A stretch of 64,000 nt of DNA, taken from Novosphingobium sp. KA1. Lineage in GTDB: Bacteria; Pseudomonadota; Alphaproteobacteria; Sphingomonadales; Sphingomonadaceae. The notes below the pieces were generated by a model. That model saw only the letters and a list, made by a program, of their open reading frames with translations. It was not told the origin of the DNA and did not search any database. Both the position numbers and the translations under genes were made by a program. The DNA lies in NCBI RefSeq assembly GCF_017309955.1, contig NZ_CP021248.1, forward strand, positions 1,240,001-1,304,000, read 5' to 3'. Of this stretch, positions 1 to 7,748 are shown in pieces; the first letter of the stretch is position 1; each line of letters opens with the position of its first letter.

Positions 1-1
1 T

Positions 2-337
2 GCAGTGGGCCCCGAACATGCCGCGCGGCTTCATCCTGGTCTGAAGGCCAACGGCCATCTCGTGTGCATCCAGGGCCGGGTACCGGACTGGCCCAGTCCG
101 GCGTTTGGCCGTGCGCTTTCGCTACACGAAGTCGCGCTCGGCGCCCTTCACAAGCATGGCGATACCGCCGACTGGTCGATCCAGACCTCGGCGGGCGAAG
201 ATCTGTTCGCGCAGGTCGCAGCGAAGACCCTTGCGCCCGAGCCCCTTGTCCCCGGGCCCTTCGAGGACCTGCCGCGCCTGCTCGAAGCGCTGCGCAACCG
301 CGATTTCAGCGGCAAGCCCGTGATCGGGCTCGCCTGA
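2..337 (+). CDS. Zinc-type alcohol dehydrogenase / quinone oxidoreductase, C-terminal part
   Basis: The gene enters from the left edge in an open frame, so its start lies outside the window. The visible ~110 residues look like the end of the Rossmann domain and the closing segment of a medium-chain dehydrogenase/reductase: a run resembling NGHLVCIQGR (the last strand of the NAD(P)-binding fold) followed by an ending of the type seen in NADPH:quinone reductases, LRNRDFSGKPVIGLA. No zinc or cofactor motif is in view, so the substrate cannot be told. It ends 25 bases before the next gene on the same strand, an Old Yellow Enzyme homologue, and the two may be co-transcribed. Confidence 0.6.
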   Translation, partial: AVGPEHAARLHPGLKANGHLVCIQGRVPDWPSPAFGRALSLHEVALGALHKHGDTADWSIQTSAGEDLFAQVAAKTLAPEPLVPGPFEDLPRLLEALRNRDFSGKPVIGLA

Positions 338-362
338 ACCAAGTTCCACAAAAGAGGATACG

Positions 363-1481
363 ATGCCCGCACTTTTCACCCCCTTTACACTCAAGGACGT
401 GACCCTTCGCAACCGCATCGGCGTACCGCCGATGTGCCAGTACAGCGCGCGCGACGGCTACGTCAGCGAGTGGCACCTTCCCCACTACGCCGACATCGCG
501 CGGGGCGGTGCGGGCCTCGTCATCGTCGAGGCAACTGCCGTCTCGCCCGAAGGCCGCATCACGCCGGGATGCACGGGCCTGTGGCAGGATGGACAGGTCG
601 AGGGCATGGCCAGTATCGCCCATGCCATTGCCGCGGGCGGAGCCGTGCCCGGCATCCAGATCGGCCATGCCGGACGCAAGGCCAGTGCCAACAAGCCCTG
701 GGAAGGCGACGACCACATCCCCAACGACCAGCCCGGTGGCTGGCAGACGATATCGCCTTCGGCCCTGGCCTTCGGTGGCGGTCTGCCCAAGGTGCCGAGC
801 GAAATGACGCTGGACGATATCGCGCGCGTGAAGCGGGATTTCGTCGCGGCCGCAATCCGCGCGCGCGACGCCGGCTTCAAGTGGCTCGAACTGCACTTTG
901 CGCACGGGTACCTCGCGCAGAGCTTCTTCTCGGTCCACGCCAACACGCGCACCGACGCCTATGGCGGTGACGTCACGGCGCGCAGCCGCTTCCTGATCGA
1001 GACCTTGCAGGCCGTGCGCGAAGTCTGGCCCGAGAACCTGCCACTCACCGCACGTTTCGGCGTCATCGAGTTCGATGGACGCGACGAAGAGACGCTTGCG
1101 GAGGCGATTGGCCTCGTGAAGACCTTCAAGAACGAAGGGCTCGACTTCCTGAGCGTCAGCATGGGCTTCTCGACGATTGAAGCCAACGTGCCCTGGGCCC
1201 CAGCCTTCATGGCACCGATCGCCAAGCGCGTGCGCGACGAGACCGGGCTTGCCGTCGGCACGGCCTGGGGCATGGACATTCCGCAAGACGCCGAGAAGGC
1301 CATTGCCGAACAGCAGATGGACGTCGTCTTCGCCGCGCGCGCGCACCTTGCCAATCCGCATTACCCGTTCCGCGTGGCCCGCGAACTCGGGCTATCCGCA
1401 GCGGGAAGCGTGTTGCCCGACCAATATGCCTATTGGCTGCGCCGCTATCCCGGCCCCCAAAATGGTCCGGTGATCGACTGA
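363..1481 (+). CDS. NADH:flavin oxidoreductase, Old Yellow Enzyme family (YqjM-like)
   Basis: A 372-residue FMN-dependent ene-reductase of the Old Yellow Enzyme family. The N-terminus LFTPFTLKDVTLRNRIGVPP followed by MCQYSA is the classic YqjM/thermophilic-type start, with the Cys that tunes the flavin. The substrate-binding HxxH-type segment is ELHFAHGYLAQSF near residue 180. The C-terminal end carries a phosphate-binding stretch and the ARAHLANPHYPF run typical of the subfamily. Such enzymes reduce activated C=C bonds with NAD(P)H in the cytosol. An AAGAGGA ribosome site precedes ATG 363. It follows the alcohol dehydrogenase end closely. A LysR gene lies about 640 bases downstream with an SRPBCC gene between. 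The native substrate is not known. Confidence 0.88.
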   Translation: MPALFTPFTLKDVTLRNRIGVPPMCQYSARDGYVSEWHLPHYADIARGGAGLVIVEATAVSPEGRITPGCTGLWQDGQVEGMASIAHAIAAGGAVPGIQIGHAGRKASANKPWEGDDHIPNDQPGGWQTISPSALAFGGGLPKVPSEMTLDDIARVKRDFVAAAIRARDAGFKWLELHFAHGYLAQSFFSVHANTRTDAYGGDVTARSRFLIETLQAVREVWPENLPLTARFGVIEFDGRDEETLAEAIGLVKTFKNEGLDFLSVSMGFSTIEANVPWAPAFMAPIAKRVRDETGLAVGTAWGMDIPQDAEKAIAEQQMDVVFAARAHLANPHYPFRVARELGLSAAGSVLPDQYAYWLRRYPGPQNGPVID

Positions 1482-1518
1482 GGCCAGGCAGGTCAAGCTC
1501 CCAGCCTCAGTCGAACTT

Positions 1519-2028
1519 TCAAGCCGCTGCGCCGCGCGCAGCGGCAACCAGCCCATCAAGCCAATCCTGATGGCCGTTGATCATCGGATTCGGGCGCACA
1601 AGGGCAAGCTCCTTCGCTGGCTCCCCGTTTTGCGTTTCCTGTGTGAGAATGCGCAGGCGTTGCCCGGAAAGCTCCTCGACTAGCCAGGCATGGTGCACGT
1701 CAAGCCGATGTTCATCCTCACCCGACCACCCATGCCAGGCAATACGCGCAGGCTGGCCTTCGACAGGAGGCACACATTCCACCACCTCGGCATCGACCGG
1801 GAATCCGAAGGTCTTGAAAAAGAAGCGGTCGCCCAGTTCGAGCGCGGGGCCCTTGTCCCCATGGATCGCGATGTCCGAGCTGTTGGCGTAATAGCCCGGC
1901 CAACGCGCCGCCTCGACCAGGAAAGGCCAGATGTCGGCAACCGCAAGATCCCGGACGATAACCTCGTTCGAACAGAAATTGTCGCTAAAACCAGGAACAT
2001 AGCCCGCGGGCCACTGGATTTCGCCCAT
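1519..2028 (-). CDS. SRPBCC-fold protein (START/polyketide cyclase-like)
   Basis: About 169 residues with the pattern of the SRPBCC hydrophobic-ligand-binding fold: an N-terminal strand (EVIVRDLAVADIWPFLVEAA), a central block around GDRFFFKTFGFPVDAEVVEC, and a C-terminal helix. I take ATG 2028 as the start because AGGAG lies six bases upstream; an upstream in-frame ATG at 2052 has no such site. The protein is cytosolic with no signal peptide. It is divergent from the LysR gene at 2119, with only 90 bases between them, so it is the natural target of that regulator. Family members bind or transform small hydrophobic molecules; the ligand here is unknown. Confidence 0.72.
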   Translation of the reverse strand: MGEIQWPAGYVPGFSDNFCSNEVIVRDLAVADIWPFLVEAARWPGYYANSSDIAIHGDKGPALELGDRFFFKTFGFPVDAEVVECVPPVEGQPARIAWHGWSGEDEHRLDVHHAWLVEELSGQRLRILTQETQNGEPAKELALVRPNPMINGHQDWLDGLVAAARGAAA

Positions 2029-2118
2029 ATCGTACTCCTGCATGAGTGGCAAACCTGAGCACAGGATATAGGCGGGCGCTTGATATAGATAAAATCACAT
2101 CCCAATATTCCTACCATC

Positions 2119-3030
2119 ATGAAAATTGATATCAAGAACACCGACCTCAATCTCCTGAAGGCCTTCAATGCCCTTCTGGACACGCGCTCCGTTACGCGGG
2201 CGGGCGAGCGGCTTGGCCTGACCCAACCGGCCGTAAGCGGCATGCTCAACCGGCTTCGCGAGACGTTCGATGATCCGCTGTTCGTTCGCGCCCAGCGCGG
2301 GGTTCTGCCCACACCTCGAGCCGAAGCTCTCGCGGAACCGCTTCGGCGCGCGCTCGGCGAAATCGAGGCCTTGCTGCAACCCGATGCCTTCGATCCCGCG
2401 ACGGCGGAGCGGACCATCGGCATCGCCGCGACCGATTACGCACAGCAGGTCGTACTTCTCCCATTCCTGAGCGCCTTGCGCACGAGCGCGCCGGGCATCC
2501 GGATTGCAATCCGGCACGTTGCGATGGAGACGCTGGCGCTCGATATGGAGCAGGGCAAGACCGACCTCGCGCTCGTCACCCCGCAGATGGCGCCCGAGAA
2601 CCTGCGTGCGCGCCACCTGTTCGAGGAACACTATACCTGCGTCCTGCGCCGTGATCATCCGGCAGCGGGGCAGGCTATGGACCTCGATACGTTCTGTGCC
2701 TTGGACCACGCCCTGATGTCGCACGACGGCACTCGGTTCCAGGGTGCGACCGATCATGCCTTGGCGGCCCTCAACCGCACGAGGCGGGTCATCATGACGG
2801 CCCCCAACTTTGGTCTGGTCCTCGATCTGGTACGCACATCCAACGCCTGTGCATTACTTCCCGCCCGCTTGGTAAAAGGTCAGAAAGGTCTGCATCTTCA
2901 GGAGCCCCCTTTGCCGGTACCCGGCTTTACGAAGATTCTGGTCTGGCACGAACGGACCCACCACGATTCCGCAATGGCCTGGCTGCGCCAGCAGCTAGCG
3001 AAGAGCGTAAAAAGCGCACGCGACAACTAG
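2119..3030 (+). CDS. LysR-family transcriptional regulator
   Basis: A 303-residue LysR-type regulator. The winged helix-turn-helix covers roughly residues 8-65 (NLLKAFNALLDTRSVTRAGE, then LGLTQPAVSGMLNRLRETF), followed by the PBP2-type effector domain. The NLLKAFNALL start resembles the NodD/PcpR/LinR branch, which often controls aromatic or xenobiotic genes. It is divergent from the SRPBCC gene, and the AT-rich gap 2053-2118 is the likely shared control region. It ends at 3030 with a convergent hydrolase gene beyond. The effector cannot be named from sequence. Confidence 0.88.
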   Translation: MKIDIKNTDLNLLKAFNALLDTRSVTRAGERLGLTQPAVSGMLNRLRETFDDPLFVRAQRGVLPTPRAEALAEPLRRALGEIEALLQPDAFDPATAERTIGIAATDYAQQVVLLPFLSALRTSAPGIRIAIRHVAMETLALDMEQGKTDLALVTPQMAPENLRARHLFEEHYTCVLRRDHPAAGQAMDLDTFCALDHALMSHDGTRFQGATDHALAALNRTRRVIMTAPNFGLVLDLVRTSNACALLPARLVKGQKGLHLQEPPLPVPGFTKILVWHERTHHDSAMAWLRQQLAKSVKSARDN

Positions 3031-3159
3031 ATCTTGACGCTGAGTACGACCCCTCCCGGTCACTCAGCGCTCCAGTTTCGCTCCCCAGCAACGGACCGGC
3101 AGCTTTCCCATCGCCCTTCCGAGAGGATGCCGTGAAGAGACTTCCCGGTCTCGGGCACT

Positions 3160-4104
3160 TCACTGGTCAGGGGCTGTCTTTCTGGTCAGGAATCCCTGCA
3201 TAGAAAGCCACGCGGTGAATTCGTCTAGCACGAGCGTTGTCGTGGTGTTTGGCTTTCCGAGCCCGAAACCATGGCCTCCCTGCTGGTAGCCATGAATTTC
3301 GACAGGCCGCTTGGCTGCGAGCCAGGCCTGCGCAATTGGAAAGCCCATCGAGGGAAACAGGGGGTCGTCGAGAGCGATTGCATCGAACATCGGCGATGCG
3401 TCTGCCGGAACGTCGATCTTTGCCTGCGGGCCATAGATGTACCCGAAGAAAGCAGGGCGTTCGCCCGACTTCGCGGCAAGGACGGTCTGGAGCGAGGTCA
3501 TGGCGCCTGCCGAAAAACCGATCATGCCGACGCGGGCGGGGTCGACGCCCCATTTGGCGGCATGTTCGCGCACCATCTTCAGAGCGGCAAGGCCATCTTC
3601 AGTCGCTTGCGGATTGGTGAGCACCGGTTGCTTGGTCGGATCGGGAATGCCCTCCATCATCTTGGTCCAAACATATTTCCCGGCTTCGGCTTCATCCTTG
3701 GGGGTTGGCAACAGGCGATATTTCAGAACGAACGCGGCAATACCGCGATCTGCAAGGGCCTGAGCTACATCCCAGCCCTCGTGCGACATGGAAAGCGCCA
3801 TGAAAGCGCCGCCGGGCGCCACGATCACAGCGGCGCCGGTCGCTTTGGCGGGATCGGGAAGAATCGGGGTCAAGGTGGGCCGCGTGACATTGCGAACCGC
3901 ATAGTCCTTACCGAAGTATCGGGCCCAGTTCTCGTTGTCGGCAGATCCTGGCGTCTGGGCGCCATAGAGCGGGAGGGCGCCCGTCTCGACCGGCGCGCTT
4001 GCCGGAGCGGGTGCAGGATAGTCGGCAGGCTGCGCAGCAGCACTCCCTGCTGCTGCTACGCATGCTGTTGCCATAACAAAATATGCGGATTTACCAGTTG
4101 CCAT
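3160..4104 (-). CDS. Secreted alpha/beta-hydrolase (esterase-like)
   Basis: About 314 residues starting at ATG 4104, which has an AGGGGAG site just upstream; an earlier in-frame start at 4161 would add an unlikely leader before the signal peptide. The N-terminus is a signal peptide (ATACVAAAGSAAAQ cleavage region), so the protein is periplasmic or outside. The oxyanion block VAPGGAFMAL, nucleophile elbow GFSAGAM and a final GGHGFGLG supply the Ser-His parts of the triad. The layout matches acetylxylan-esterase-like BD-FAE/dienelactone-type hydrolases and resembles the esterase at 35896-36885, so it may be a carbohydrate or plant ester esterase. It stands alone, convergent with the LysR gene. 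Confidence 0.78.
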   Translation of the reverse strand: MATGKSAYFVMATACVAAAGSAAAQPADYPAPAPASAPVETGALPLYGAQTPGSADNENWARYFGKDYAVRNVTRPTLTPILPDPAKATGAAVIVAPGGAFMALSMSHEGWDVAQALADRGIAAFVLKYRLLPTPKDEAEAGKYVWTKMMEGIPDPTKQPVLTNPQATEDGLAALKMVREHAAKWGVDPARVGMIGFSAGAMTSLQTVLAAKSGERPAFFGYIYGPQAKIDVPADASPMFDAIALDDPLFPSMGFPIAQAWLAAKRPVEIHGYQQGGHGFGLGKPNTTTTLVLDEFTAWLSMQGFLTRKTAPDQ

Positions 4105-4440
4105 CCACCATCTCCCCTGTTGTTGGGAAGGTGAATGACATCTACAAACGTAAAGGGTCAAATAGGCTTATTTTGCAATCCCATAGTAATTTCCTATACC
4201 TCCGTGCTGGCCGGCAGTGACAACCACTGCATCGTGAAACCAAGCCAGGCATCAGCAAGCTACGACGCGGCGGAGCTGCATTGTAGATTTCCCTGCTCAT
4301 TCCCCATTAACTATTCGGGGGCGCCATATGAAGAACCGACCCATCGCTGGCGTTCAGCAGTCGACTTCTGCATCACAGGTCCGGCCGGTCCGTCATGGTA
4401 TGCGGCCCGGGTCTCGTGCCCATTTCGGGGCGCGACCGGG
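4105..4440. other. Intergenic stretch without a supported gene
   Basis: The 336 bases between the hydrolase start and the end of the next LysR gene hold no convincing coding sequence; the open frame here has no recognisable protein character. Bases 4140-4200 are AT-rich compared with the surroundings and probably contain the hydrolase promoter on the minus strand. I see no strong hairpin or operator. Confidence 0.5.
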
Positions 4441-5316
4441 TCAGCGCTTCGAGGCCAGCTTTTCCCTCAGGAATTCGATGAAACGCTGAGTTTTGGCTGG
4501 AAGTAGGCGGGTCTCGGTCAGGGCGTAGACGGACATGGGTTTGCCCTGCCATTCAGGCAGGATGCGTCGCAGTTGGCCGGAGCCAAGCTCGTCCGCCACG
4601 ATTTCCTCGGGAACGAGGATTACGCCAATGCCCAGGGTGCTTAGCCGCTTGATCATGCCGACATTGTTGAGGTGAAAGCGTCCGCCCACGGGGACCTCGC
4701 ATCGGCTGTCGCCACGGGTGAGCGTCCAGCGCCCCTCGCGGATCATGCCCATGCAATCGTGCTGCTCGAGGTCTTCCGGACTGATCGGCACGCCGCGCTG
4801 CGCGAGATACGAAGGTGCGGCATAGAGGTGCGGCACCAGCCGGGCCAGCGGCCGTGCGATGAGGTGGGAATCCGCAGGCTCTCCCATGCGGATGACGATG
4901 TCGAAGCGTTCGCTTACGAGGTCGATGTGGCGCGGTGTCAGGTCGATGTCAAAGCTGATACCGGGGTATAGCTGCGAGAATTCTGCGATGAGCGGCGCCA
5001 GGTATGTCACCGCGAAGTCCACCGGCAGCGAAGCGCGCAGCACCCCTGTCGGCTGTGCCAGCATGTCGCTCAGTTCGAGATGCGCGAGACGCGCTTCCTC
5101 GACGATGCGCTTGCTGCGCTCGAAGTAGACCAGGCCCGCCTCGGTGAGCTCGATCCGACGCGTCGTGCGGTGGAGGAGCCTGAGGCCGAGAGCCTTTTCC
5201 AACATGCCGATGCGACGCGAGACCGTCGAGTTGGGCATGCCTAATACTTCGGCAGCGCCGCGAAAGCTCCTTGCCTTCACCACTTCGACGAAGAGCGCCA
5301 TGTCGTCGAGATGCAT
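4441..5316 (-). CDS. LysR-family transcriptional regulator (AaeR/DmlR-like)
   Basis: A 291-residue LysR regulator. ATG 5316 is preferred to the GTG immediately before it. The N-terminal helix-turn-helix reads DDMALFVEVVKARSFRGAAE, then LGMPNSTVSRRIGMLEKALG, typical of the CrgA/AaeR/DmlR subgroup. The rest is the effector domain, with the LPVDFAVTYLAPLIAEF start. It is divergent from the second Old Yellow Enzyme gene, with about 108 bases between starts, and members of this subgroup commonly control a divergent oxidoreductase. The natural inference is that it senses an electrophilic substrate and controls that reductase. Confidence 0.88.
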   Translation of the reverse strand: MHLDDMALFVEVVKARSFRGAAEVLGMPNSTVSRRIGMLEKALGLRLLHRTTRRIELTEAGLVYFERSKRIVEEARLAHLELSDMLAQPTGVLRASLPVDFAVTYLAPLIAEFSQLYPGISFDIDLTPRHIDLVSERFDIVIRMGEPADSHLIARPLARLVPHLYAAPSYLAQRGVPISPEDLEQHDCMGMIREGRWTLTRGDSRCEVPVGGRFHLNNVGMIKRLSTLGIGVILVPEEIVADELGSGQLRRILPEWQGKPMSVYALTETRLLPAKTQRFIEFLREKLASKR

Positions 5317-5424
5317 CACCCAATTGCTCCATCAGTGGATCAATGTTCTCCAGTTTGCCGCCTTTATCCCGATCGTTCGCAGGGCGATAGTGCGCTCAAC
5401 TCATCCCCCCAACGGAGAAACCCC
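5317..5424. promoter_or_regulatory. Divergent control region, LysR / ene-reductase
   Basis: This gap separates two divergent starts. It holds the inverted repeat ATTG-N14-CAAT at 5323-5344, which fits a LysR box (T-N11-A core with longer dyad). A GGAG ribosome site at 5414-5417 sets the GTG start at 5425. The operator assignment is inferred from position and symmetry only. Confidence 0.4.
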
Positions 5425-6486
5425 GTGAGCACCCTCTTCGAACCCGTCCGTGTCGGCCGCTATGCCCTGCCCAACCGCCTCGTCATGGCTCCGATGACGC
5501 GCAGCCGCGCCAACCTCGACGGAACCCCAGGTCCGCTTGCCGCCGACTACTATGCGCAGCGGGCCAGCATCGGCCTCATCGTGACCGAAGGCACCCAGCC
5601 CTCCGACGACGGGCAGGGCTACATGACGACCCCCGGCATCTACACGGACGGACATGTCGCGGCCTGGCGCGCGACCACCGAAGCCGTCCACGCCAAGGGG
5701 GGGCACATCTTCATCCAGCTGATGCACGCTGGCCGCATGTCGCATCCGGACAACACGCCGCACCACCGCCAGGGTGTCGCCCCGTCCGCGATCGCGCCGG
5801 GCGCGCAGATGTTCACGCCGACGGGCCTTCAGGACGCGCCGACACCGCGCGCGCTTTCGACCGATGAAGTGGCCACAACGGTTACTGACTTCGCGCACGC
5901 GGCGCGCTCTGCGATCGAGGCAGGGGCCGACGGGGTGGAGATTCATGGCGCCAATGCCTATCTTATCCAGCAGTTCCTCGCCCCCAGCGCCAACCAGCGC
6001 ACCGACCGCTACGGCGGCTCGCTCGAGAACCGGGCGCGCTTTGCCATCGAGGTGGCGCGCGCCATTTCCGATGCGATCGGCGCCGACCGCACCGGCATCC
6101 GCCTGTCGCCCGGCACTCCGCTCTGGGGCATCGTAAAGGGGCCTGAGGGGCCGGACCTCTATCGTCATCTCGTCGCCGAGCTCGACAATCTGGGGCTCGC
6201 CTATCTCCACATCATGGACCAGGGTGACGAGGCGCTTCTCGTCGATATCCGCAAGCTGTGGAGCGGCATCCTGATCGTCAACCGCCCGGGGCGCCCACGC
6301 GCCGAGATCGGCGGGGATCTGGCGACCGGCCTTGCGGACCTTGAATCCTATGGACAGATGGTGCTCGCCAATCCCGACTTCGTGGCTCGCCTCGAGGCCG
6401 ACGCTCCTTTCAACGAGGCTGATCGGATGAGCTACTTTGGCGGCACCGAGACGGGCTACACCGATTATCCGGCACTTATCGCCTGA
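5425..6486 (+). CDS. Alkene reductase, Old Yellow Enzyme family (NemA/OYE-like)
   Basis: A 353-residue FMN enzyme of the classical OYE branch, distinct from the YqjM-like copy at 363. The start is the GTG at 5425, with GGAG 8 bases upstream and a family-typical N-terminus STLFEPVRVGRYALPNRLVM followed by APMTRSRA. The active-site stretch GVEIHGANAYLIQQFLAPSA and the RTDRYGGSLENRARF block are diagnostic of N-ethylmaleimide, glycerol-trinitrate and 2-cyclohexenone reductases. It reduces activated alkenes or nitro esters with NAD(P)H in the cytosol. It is divergent from a LysR regulator that probably controls it. The physiological substrate is unknown. Confidence 0.92.
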   Translation: MSTLFEPVRVGRYALPNRLVMAPMTRSRANLDGTPGPLAADYYAQRASIGLIVTEGTQPSDDGQGYMTTPGIYTDGHVAAWRATTEAVHAKGGHIFIQLMHAGRMSHPDNTPHHRQGVAPSAIAPGAQMFTPTGLQDAPTPRALSTDEVATTVTDFAHAARSAIEAGADGVEIHGANAYLIQQFLAPSANQRTDRYGGSLENRARFAIEVARAISDAIGADRTGIRLSPGTPLWGIVKGPEGPDLYRHLVAELDNLGLAYLHIMDQGDEALLVDIRKLWSGILIVNRPGRPRAEIGGDLATGLADLESYGQMVLANPDFVARLEADAPFNEADRMSYFGGTETGYTDYPALIA

Positions 6487-6596
6487 GGGAGGCTCGCGAT
6501 GCCTGCGCCCCTTGCCGTGCAACACTTCAACCATGGCCAGCACTTTCGCGCTGAGGTGTTGTGCGGCGAGGATCGCGTCCTTCATCGGGGTCTATC

Positions 6597-6875
6597 ATGC
6601 CTGCATGGATCGTGGCGCTCGAACGTTTCACCGGCGCCAATGCCGCCATGCTGCTGATCGATCACCAGGTCGGCACGATGAAATGGGTGAGCTCGCTTCC
6701 TGTCGAGGAAATGAAGCGCAACGCGCTCATGCTCGCCAAGACGGCTCGTATCCTCCATGCTCGTGGTGCTCACCTCGAGCATGGAGGAATACGCGCGGGG
6801 GCCCTTCTGCCGGCGCTGCAGGGGGGGGCAAATGGGGGCTATCGTGACCTCGAGGAATTTGCCCACGCCGCCTAG
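6597..6875 (+). pseudogene. Isochorismatase-family hydrolase, frameshifted and truncated
   Basis: The reading frame starting at ATG 6597 gives a good isochorismatase-like N-terminus (ALERFTGANAAMLLIDHQVG, then EEMKRNALMLAKTARIL). The match leaves this frame near 6757, continues in the +1 frame as MLVVLTSSMEEYARGP, then returns to the first frame as LLPALQ near 6800. That makes two nearly compensating indels. After about 90 residues the frame ends, while the family is usually near 200 residues, and the catalytic Cys region is missing. The gene is therefore broken and truncated. The family cleaves small amides and vinyl ethers; no function is expected here. Confidence 0.7.
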
Positions 6876-6924
6876 TCTCGCGACATCAGGAATCGAGCTG
6901 GACTGGAGCAAGCTCCCTATGCTC

Positions 6925-6957
6925 TTGATGGCATCGAGAATAGAACATAATAAGAAC
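6925..6957 (+). promoter_or_regulatory. SOS promoter with LexA box for imuA-imuB-dnaE2
   Basis: GAAC-N7-GAAC at 6943-6957 is the reverse complement of the alphaproteobacterial LexA box GTTC-N7-GTTC. It overlaps a good promoter: TTGATG at 6925-6930, 17 bases, then TAATAA at 6948-6953. LexA bound here would block the -10. The predicted transcription start near 6959-6960 falls on the ATG of imuA, so the mRNA may be leaderless. The box is visible in the sequence; LexA control is known for this cassette in alphaproteobacteria. Confidence 0.82.
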
Positions 6958-6959
6958 GA

Positions 6960-7748
6960 ATGCGAATCGTCGATGCCCTCTCTATGTCTGCAGCCTTGGG
7001 CGAGGTTAAGCCTTGGGCGAGTCGCATAGCCTCGTTGGACGAGGCGTTGGGGGGAGGGCTTGGCTATGGGCAGGTCCACGAAATCTACGCAGCCGAGCCG
7101 GACGATGCCAGTTCGACCGCGGGGTTCGCGATGGCCGTCGCCATGGGCATGTGTATGCGAGCGGACCGGCCGAAACAGTCGGTGCTCTGGTTGCGGGAGC
7201 GGCGCTGGCTCAAGTCTGCGGGTTTTCTACAGGCCAATGGCTGGGCCGAACTGGGTGGTGCACCCGAGCAGGGGCTGGTGGGTGTCGTTCCCGATACGCT
7301 TTCGCTGCTGCGCGCCGCAGCCGAGGCTCTGCATTGCGGCAGGCTGGGGGCCGTTGTCCTCGAAGGCTGGGGGAAAATGCCCGCGCTTGACCTGACGGCC
7401 AGTCGCAGGCTGGTGCTGGCTGCGGAGAAATCGGGCGTGCCCCTGCTCCTGCTGCGTATCGATGCCACGCCTTCGGCCAGTGCCGCGCGAACGCGTTGGC
7501 AGGTGGCATCCGCGCCTTCGCGCGCCCTTCCGGGCCATGCCCCGGGCCTGCCGACATTCGACTTGACCCTGTTACGCCAGCGCTCCGGCCCTTCCGGCCT
7601 GCACTGGCGTCTGGAGTGGGACCGTGATCGACACAATTTCCGTGAAGCGCCGCTATCTGGCGCTGTGGTTTCCGTTCCTCTCGACCGACCGCTGGCGGAT
7701 CAGGAAAATGCGCCGCAGTGGACTGGTGGGGGGCGTCACGCAGCCTGA
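6960..7748 (+). CDS. imuA: ImuA, RecA-like accessory protein of the mutasome
   Basis: A 262-residue RecA/SulA-like protein. The N-terminal part (ASLDEALGGGLGYGQVHEIY) matches ImuA, and it lies immediately ahead of imuB and dnaE2. ImuA helps the SOS-induced translesion synthesis complex act on damaged DNA in the cytosol. ATG 6960 lies two bases after the LexA box with no room for a ribosome site, implying leaderless translation; the alternative start is ATG 6984, which also lacks a clear Shine-Dalgarno. The 3' end overlaps imuB by 125 bases if imuB starts at GTG 7624. No clean Walker A is visible, as is usual for ImuA. Confidence 0.88.
   Translation: MRIVDALSMSAALGEVKPWASRIASLDEALGGGLGYGQVHEIYAAEPDDASSTAGFAMAVAMGMCMRADRPKQSVLWLRERRWLKSAGFLQANGWAELGGAPEQGLVGVVPDTLSLLRAAAEALHCGRLGAVVLEGWGKMPALDLTASRRLVLAAEKSGVPLLLLRIDATPSASAARTRWQVASAPSRALPGHAPGLPTFDLTLLRQRSGPSGLHWRLEWDRDRHNFREAPLSGAVVSVPLDRPLADQENAPQWTGGGRHAA

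Noticed and set aside
306-1361. Long minus-strand open frame opposite the first Old Yellow Enzyme
   Set aside because: It is an antisense shadow of a clear enzyme gene; its composition (many His, Asp, Arg) is that of reversed high-GC coding sequence.
4135-4506. Open frame of 123 codons on the plus strand
   Set aside because: Mixed composition without protein-family character; overlaps the end of the LysR gene on the other strand and has no ribosome site.
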